A stretch of DNA of 8,109 nt from Oligoflexus sp. (GTDB lineage: Bacteria > Bdellovibrionota_B > Oligoflexia > Oligoflexales > Oligoflexaceae), in contig JASLCY010000300.1 of assembly GCA_030151925.1 (NCBI GenBank), forward strand, positions 1 to 8,109, written 5' to 3'. The notes beneath the pieces are model-generated. The model did no database searches, had not been told where the DNA came from, and was given only the letters and a program-made list of their open reading frames with translations. Both the position numbers and the translations under genes were made by a program. Position 1 is the first letter of the stretch, and every line of letters starts with the position of its first letter. Below, in pieces: positions 5,986 through 8,109 of the stretch.

Positions 5986-7260
5986 ATGCGCAAAGCGAAT
6001 CAGACCTTTCACCATCGGGTCGAACCATTCCAGCCAGCCTTGAAGGTCGAAGAGATCGGAGCCGAAGACAAGGCCTCCCTGCTGCGCGCGACGCGCTGGT
6101 GGATACTCCTCGCCTATGCGCTCCTCCTCTTTCCGGCTTACAGCAGCGGTTATCTGCTGCAGGAATCGGTGCCGTACTATATGGCGATCGTTGGGGTGCT
6201 CGCCGGCTACAACCTCTTCGCGAGGCGGCTGGGCGCTTATCTACCGCTGATGCTGCAGCTTTCCCTTGACCTCGCCGGGCTTTGCACGCTCCTAACGATT
6301 TGCGCCGGTTGCCACAACCCCTTCTCCTCGCTGATTTTCGTCGCCGCCATCGTCGGCCCTATCTTCCTGCCGAGAGCCCAGGCCTGGATCTATCTGGTGG
6401 AAGCGGCGGTCGGAATGGTGATCGTCTGTCACTTCACGGAACCCGTGCTGCATAATGCGGCGGGTGAGGTCGTCTCGCCCTTCTTCACGATGTCGGCCAA
6501 GATCCTCGTGCTCTTCATGCTCGGCAGCATGACCCTCTGGCTCAAGAAGAGCCTCGACGCGGCGCTCGATCGCTCGCAGCGCCTGGCCAAACAAAAACAG
6601 CGGATGAACAACTTCCGTGCGATCGGGGTGCTGGCGGGCCAACTCTCGCACGAGCTCTCGACCCCGATGAACACCATGAAACTCGCGCTCGACAGGATGG
6701 GCCGCGATGCGAGCCTGAAGGATATCCCTGAACTGCTCCGGGCGAGGGCCGCGCTTAAGCAATGCGAAGGCACGGTGCGCGAGCTCTTCGACTACGGCGT
6801 GGATGCCGAGTCGCTGAGCTTCAAGGAAACGACGATCGCGCAGTTCGTCCACTCGATCTGCATGAAGTGGAGCCTCGATTATCCCGAGGCGCAGCTGACC
6901 TTCGACATCGGCAGCGATGTCGAATCCTGCCGCTGCCATATCCCGGCCACGCCCTTCGCCCACACGATACTCGACCTGCTCGATAACGCGATGGAGGCCT
7001 CGAGCCGCTCACGCGTCGAGATCACGGTCGCTCTCCGCAGCCAGGGCCAGACCCTGGATATCTCCATCCTGGATCGCGGCAGCGGGCTCGATGCGGCCAT
7101 CAAAGGGCGCATCGGCGAACCCTTCGTCTCGACCAAGAGCACCGGCACCGGCCTCGGCATCTACAACGCGACGGCTCTGCTCGAGGCGCTGGGCGGACGT
7201 TTCGGCCTTTATCCAAGGCTCGGCGGAGGCACGGAAGCCCTGATGGTCCTGCCCCTATGA
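5986..7260 (+). CDS. regB: RegB/PrrB-like redox sensor histidine kinase with a periplasmic CxxCH
   Basis: A 424-residue membrane kinase. A cytoplasmic N-terminus (1-35) leads into six predicted membrane segments (about 37-57, 63-79, 85-105, 114-128, 132-150, 164-186). The H-box LSHELSTP carries His222. Cys260 (KQCEG) sits 38 residues on, close to the spacing of the redox-active Cys in RegB. The ATPase domain has an N-box (LLDNAMEAS, Asn334), a G1 box (DRGSGL) and a G2 box (GTGLGIYN). The RegB-family GGxxNPF quinone motif in the loop between segments 3 and 4 reads AGCHNPF here, with Cys106 just before it, so CAGCH (106-110) makes a haem-c-type CxxCH. The positive-inside rule places this loop in the periplasm (RR in loop 2, PR in loop 4). 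A second outward loop has Cys148, His149 and His156. The start has a GAAGGTG ribosome site 4 nt upstream of the ATG; the stop overlaps the regulator's ATG (ATGA). It presumably phosphorylates the next gene product. Confidence 0.9.
   Translation: MRKANQTFHHRVEPFQPALKVEEIGAEDKASLLRATRWWILLAYALLLFPAYSSGYLLQESVPYYMAIVGVLAGYNLFARRLGAYLPLMLQLSLDLAGLCTLLTICAGCHNPFSSLIFVAAIVGPIFLPRAQAWIYLVEAAVGMVIVCHFTEPVLHNAAGEVVSPFFTMSAKILVLFMLGSMTLWLKKSLDAALDRSQRLAKQKQRMNNFRAIGVLAGQLSHELSTPMNTMKLALDRMGRDASLKDIPELLRARAALKQCEGTVRELFDYGVDAESLSFKETTIAQFVHSICMKWSLDYPEAQLTFDIGSDVESCRCHIPATPFAHTILDLLDNAMEASSRSRVEITVALRSQGQTLDISILDRGSGLDAAIKGRIGEPFVSTKSTGTGLGIYNATALLEALGGRFGLYPRLGGGTEALMVLPL
6301..6315 (+). other. CxxCH codons inside the kinase sensing loop
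   Basis: TGC GCC GGT TGC CAC encodes CAGCH, followed at once by NPF. In RegB relatives this loop carries GGxxNPF and is linked to ubiquinone sensing. Here Cys and His fill the two variable positions and another Cys precedes the motif, giving an exact haem c attachment motif on the predicted periplasmic side. Covalent haem, a metal site or a redox disulfide are all possible; the sequence alone does not decide. Confidence 0.75.
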
Positions 7261-7769
7261 AAGCCTTTCTGATCGTCGAGGATGATGAGAACTTCGCGGA
7301 AACCCTCGCGCAGGAATTCGCGGACCTCGGTTATGCGGTTCGCACGGCCCGTAGCGTGAAAGAGCTCGAAACCCTCAACGATTACACGCCCACGCACGCC
7401 GTCGTGGACCTCAAGCTCAAGGGCGAGAGCGGCCTCGATTGCATCAAGGTCATCAAAGAACGCTTCCCCGACTGCCTCTCGGTGGTGCTCACCGGTTACG
7501 GCAGCATCGCGACGGCCGTGCAAGCGGTGAAGATCGGAGCGGTGAACTACATCTCAAAGCCGGCCTCGATCGAAGCGATCGAACAGGCCTTTACCACCGC
7601 CGCCGATCAAGAGGCGGAGGCCGAACAACGTTACAACCTCTATCGCCATGAGCGCGAATACATCGAGAAGGTGATCCAGGATTTTGGCGGCAATATCTCC
7701 CAGGCCGCGAAAGCCCTCGGTATTCATCGGCAAAGCCTGCAACGCAAGCTCCGCAAGTTCACCACCTAA
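7257..7769 (+). CDS. regA: RegA/PrrA/ActR-like response regulator
   Basis: A 170-residue protein with a receiver domain (1 to about 118): acidic pocket Glu8-Asp9-Asp10, phospho-acceptor Asp51 (AVVDLKL), Thr79 (LTGYGS) and Lys101 (SKPAS). A Fis-type helix-turn-helix follows at about 134-167, with the hallmark GGNISQAAKALGIHRQSLQRKL segment of the RegA/ActR group, split across residues 144-165. Length and domain order match RegA. The linker (114-133) is acidic and lacks the run of prolines seen in many alphaproteobacterial RegA proteins. Its ATG overlaps the kinase stop by 4 nt, so the pair is translationally coupled. As last gene of the operon it probably acts back on the divergent control region and perhaps on respiratory or copper genes elsewhere; that target set is inference. 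Confidence 0.93.
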   Translation: MKAFLIVEDDENFAETLAQEFADLGYAVRTARSVKELETLNDYTPTHAVVDLKLKGESGLDCIKVIKERFPDCLSVVLTGYGSIATAVQAVKIGAVNYISKPASIEAIEQAFTTAADQEAEAEQRYNLYRHEREYIEKVIQDFGGNISQAAKALGIHRQSLQRKLRKFTT

Positions 7770-7915
7770 CGCCTCGGCTCACGCAGGCTTTCGACATCCT
7801 TACAGAAACGCAAGGATCGACCTGAGTACGGTTCATCAAACCCTTGCAGCAATTTGGGTTGCTGGATTCTGTCACGCGCGGTTAAAACTCGAGCGCAACA
7901 GAAAGGGTTCTTCTC
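7770..7915. other. Short intergenic region after regA
   Basis: A 146-bp gap without a clear intrinsic terminator. Hairpins seen: GCCT/AGGC (7771-7774 with 7785-7788, then CTTT), which is weak, and CAGCAA-TTTGGG-TTGCTG (7847-7864), a perfect 6-bp stem without a T-run. A poor promoter candidate for the next gene, TTGCTG (7859-7864) with a 17-nt spacer and TTAAAA (7882-7887), overlaps the second hairpin. Confidence 0.35.
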
Positions 7916-8109
7916 ATGAAGTGGATGATGCTCGTTATTCTCGGTTTCGGCTCGCTCTTCTCGTCCAGGGGTTTCGCGACTTGCCGCGAGATCTGCAGCG
8001 TGCACGAGGTAAACGGCCGGTGTCCTTCCAAGACGTTGGTCTGCCCCTCGCCGCATATGACGCCGGAGTTTCTGGCAAAACTCACTCGTGACGGCGAACT
8101 CTTCCTGTC
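7916..8109 (+). CDS. Small secreted Cys-rich protein, partial (runs off right edge)
   Basis: An ATG at 7916 behind an AGAAAGGG-type ribosome site (about 7899-7906) opens a frame that stays open to the end of the window (64 codons and two bases). The first residues are MKW followed by a hydrophobic stretch, and a likely signal peptidase I site after SRGFA (residue 21). The mature part starts TCREIC and continues with Cys in a C-x3-C-x8-C-x6-C pattern, next to a short Pro/His segment (CPSPHM). The spaced Cys suggest disulfides or metal binding in the periplasm. I do not recognise a family. It may be a separate transcription unit or a distal part of the operon. Confidence 0.6.
   Translation, partial: MKWMMLVILGFGSLFSSRGFATCREICSVHEVNGRCPSKTLVCPSPHMTPEFLAKLTRDGELFL

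Noticed and set aside
3699..6015. Long minus-strand frames of about 395 codons at 3699-4883 and 4828-6015
   Set aside because: Antisense to mbnH2 and the barrel gene; composition is that of GC-rich shadow frames and no motif or signal peptide is visible.
6292..6963. Minus-strand frame opposite the sensor kinase
   Set aside because: The opposite strand carries unmistakable H-box, N-box and G-box kinase motifs; the frame has no motif of its own.
7847..7864. CAGCAA-TTTGGG-TTGCTG as terminator after regA
   Set aside because: Short stem without a T-run, and nearly 80 nt past the stop; kept only as a note in the intergenic entry.
1..8109. Insertion sequence, CRISPR array, tRNA or rRNA
   Set aside because: No transposase frame, terminal repeats, regularly spaced repeats or tRNA cloverleaf pattern seen; base composition is even across the genes.

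Overview
The window looks like bacterial chromosome from a Gram-negative organism. The GC content is high (roughly 60% by eye), gene spacing is tight, several genes encode lipoproteins, one encodes an outer-membrane beta-barrel, and there is a RegB/RegA-type redox two-component pair. The mix (MbnP/MbnH pairs, many lipoproteins) would fit Bdellovibrionota/Oligoflexia, Myxococcota or another proteobacterial lineage. The exact taxon cannot be fixed from this sequence.

Layout: positions 1-203 hold no gene I can support, only a weak open frame running in from the left edge. On the minus strand, 2502 to 204 encodes a two-gene unit: a divergent MbnP-family lipoprotein (mbnP1), then an MbnH/MauG-like di-heme lipoprotein (mbnH1). 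A roughly 200-bp divergent control region (2503-2708) follows; it is unusually rich in perfect inverted repeats. On the plus strand, 2709 to 7769 is one tight five-gene unit: a canonical MbnP lipoprotein (mbnP2), a canonical MbnH di-heme lipoprotein (mbnH2), a porin-like outer-membrane barrel, a RegB-like sensor kinase and a RegA-like response regulator. After a 146-bp gap, a small secreted Cys-rich protein starts at 7916 and runs off the right edge.

How the parts may work together: in the characterised system, MbnH is a MauG-like di-heme enzyme that oxidises a tryptophan of its partner MbnP to kynurenine, and the modified MbnP binds copper. Here two such pairs sit back to back, one canonical and one lacking several otherwise expected His and Cys positions. 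They share a control region with a barrel protein and a redox sensor kinase. The kinase carries a CxxCH motif exactly at the RegB-family GGxxNPF quinone-site loop, on the predicted periplasmic face. The simplest reading is an envelope copper/redox module with its own sensor, possibly a haem- or metal-dependent one. The pair assignments are strong; the sensor chemistry and the copper role here are inference.
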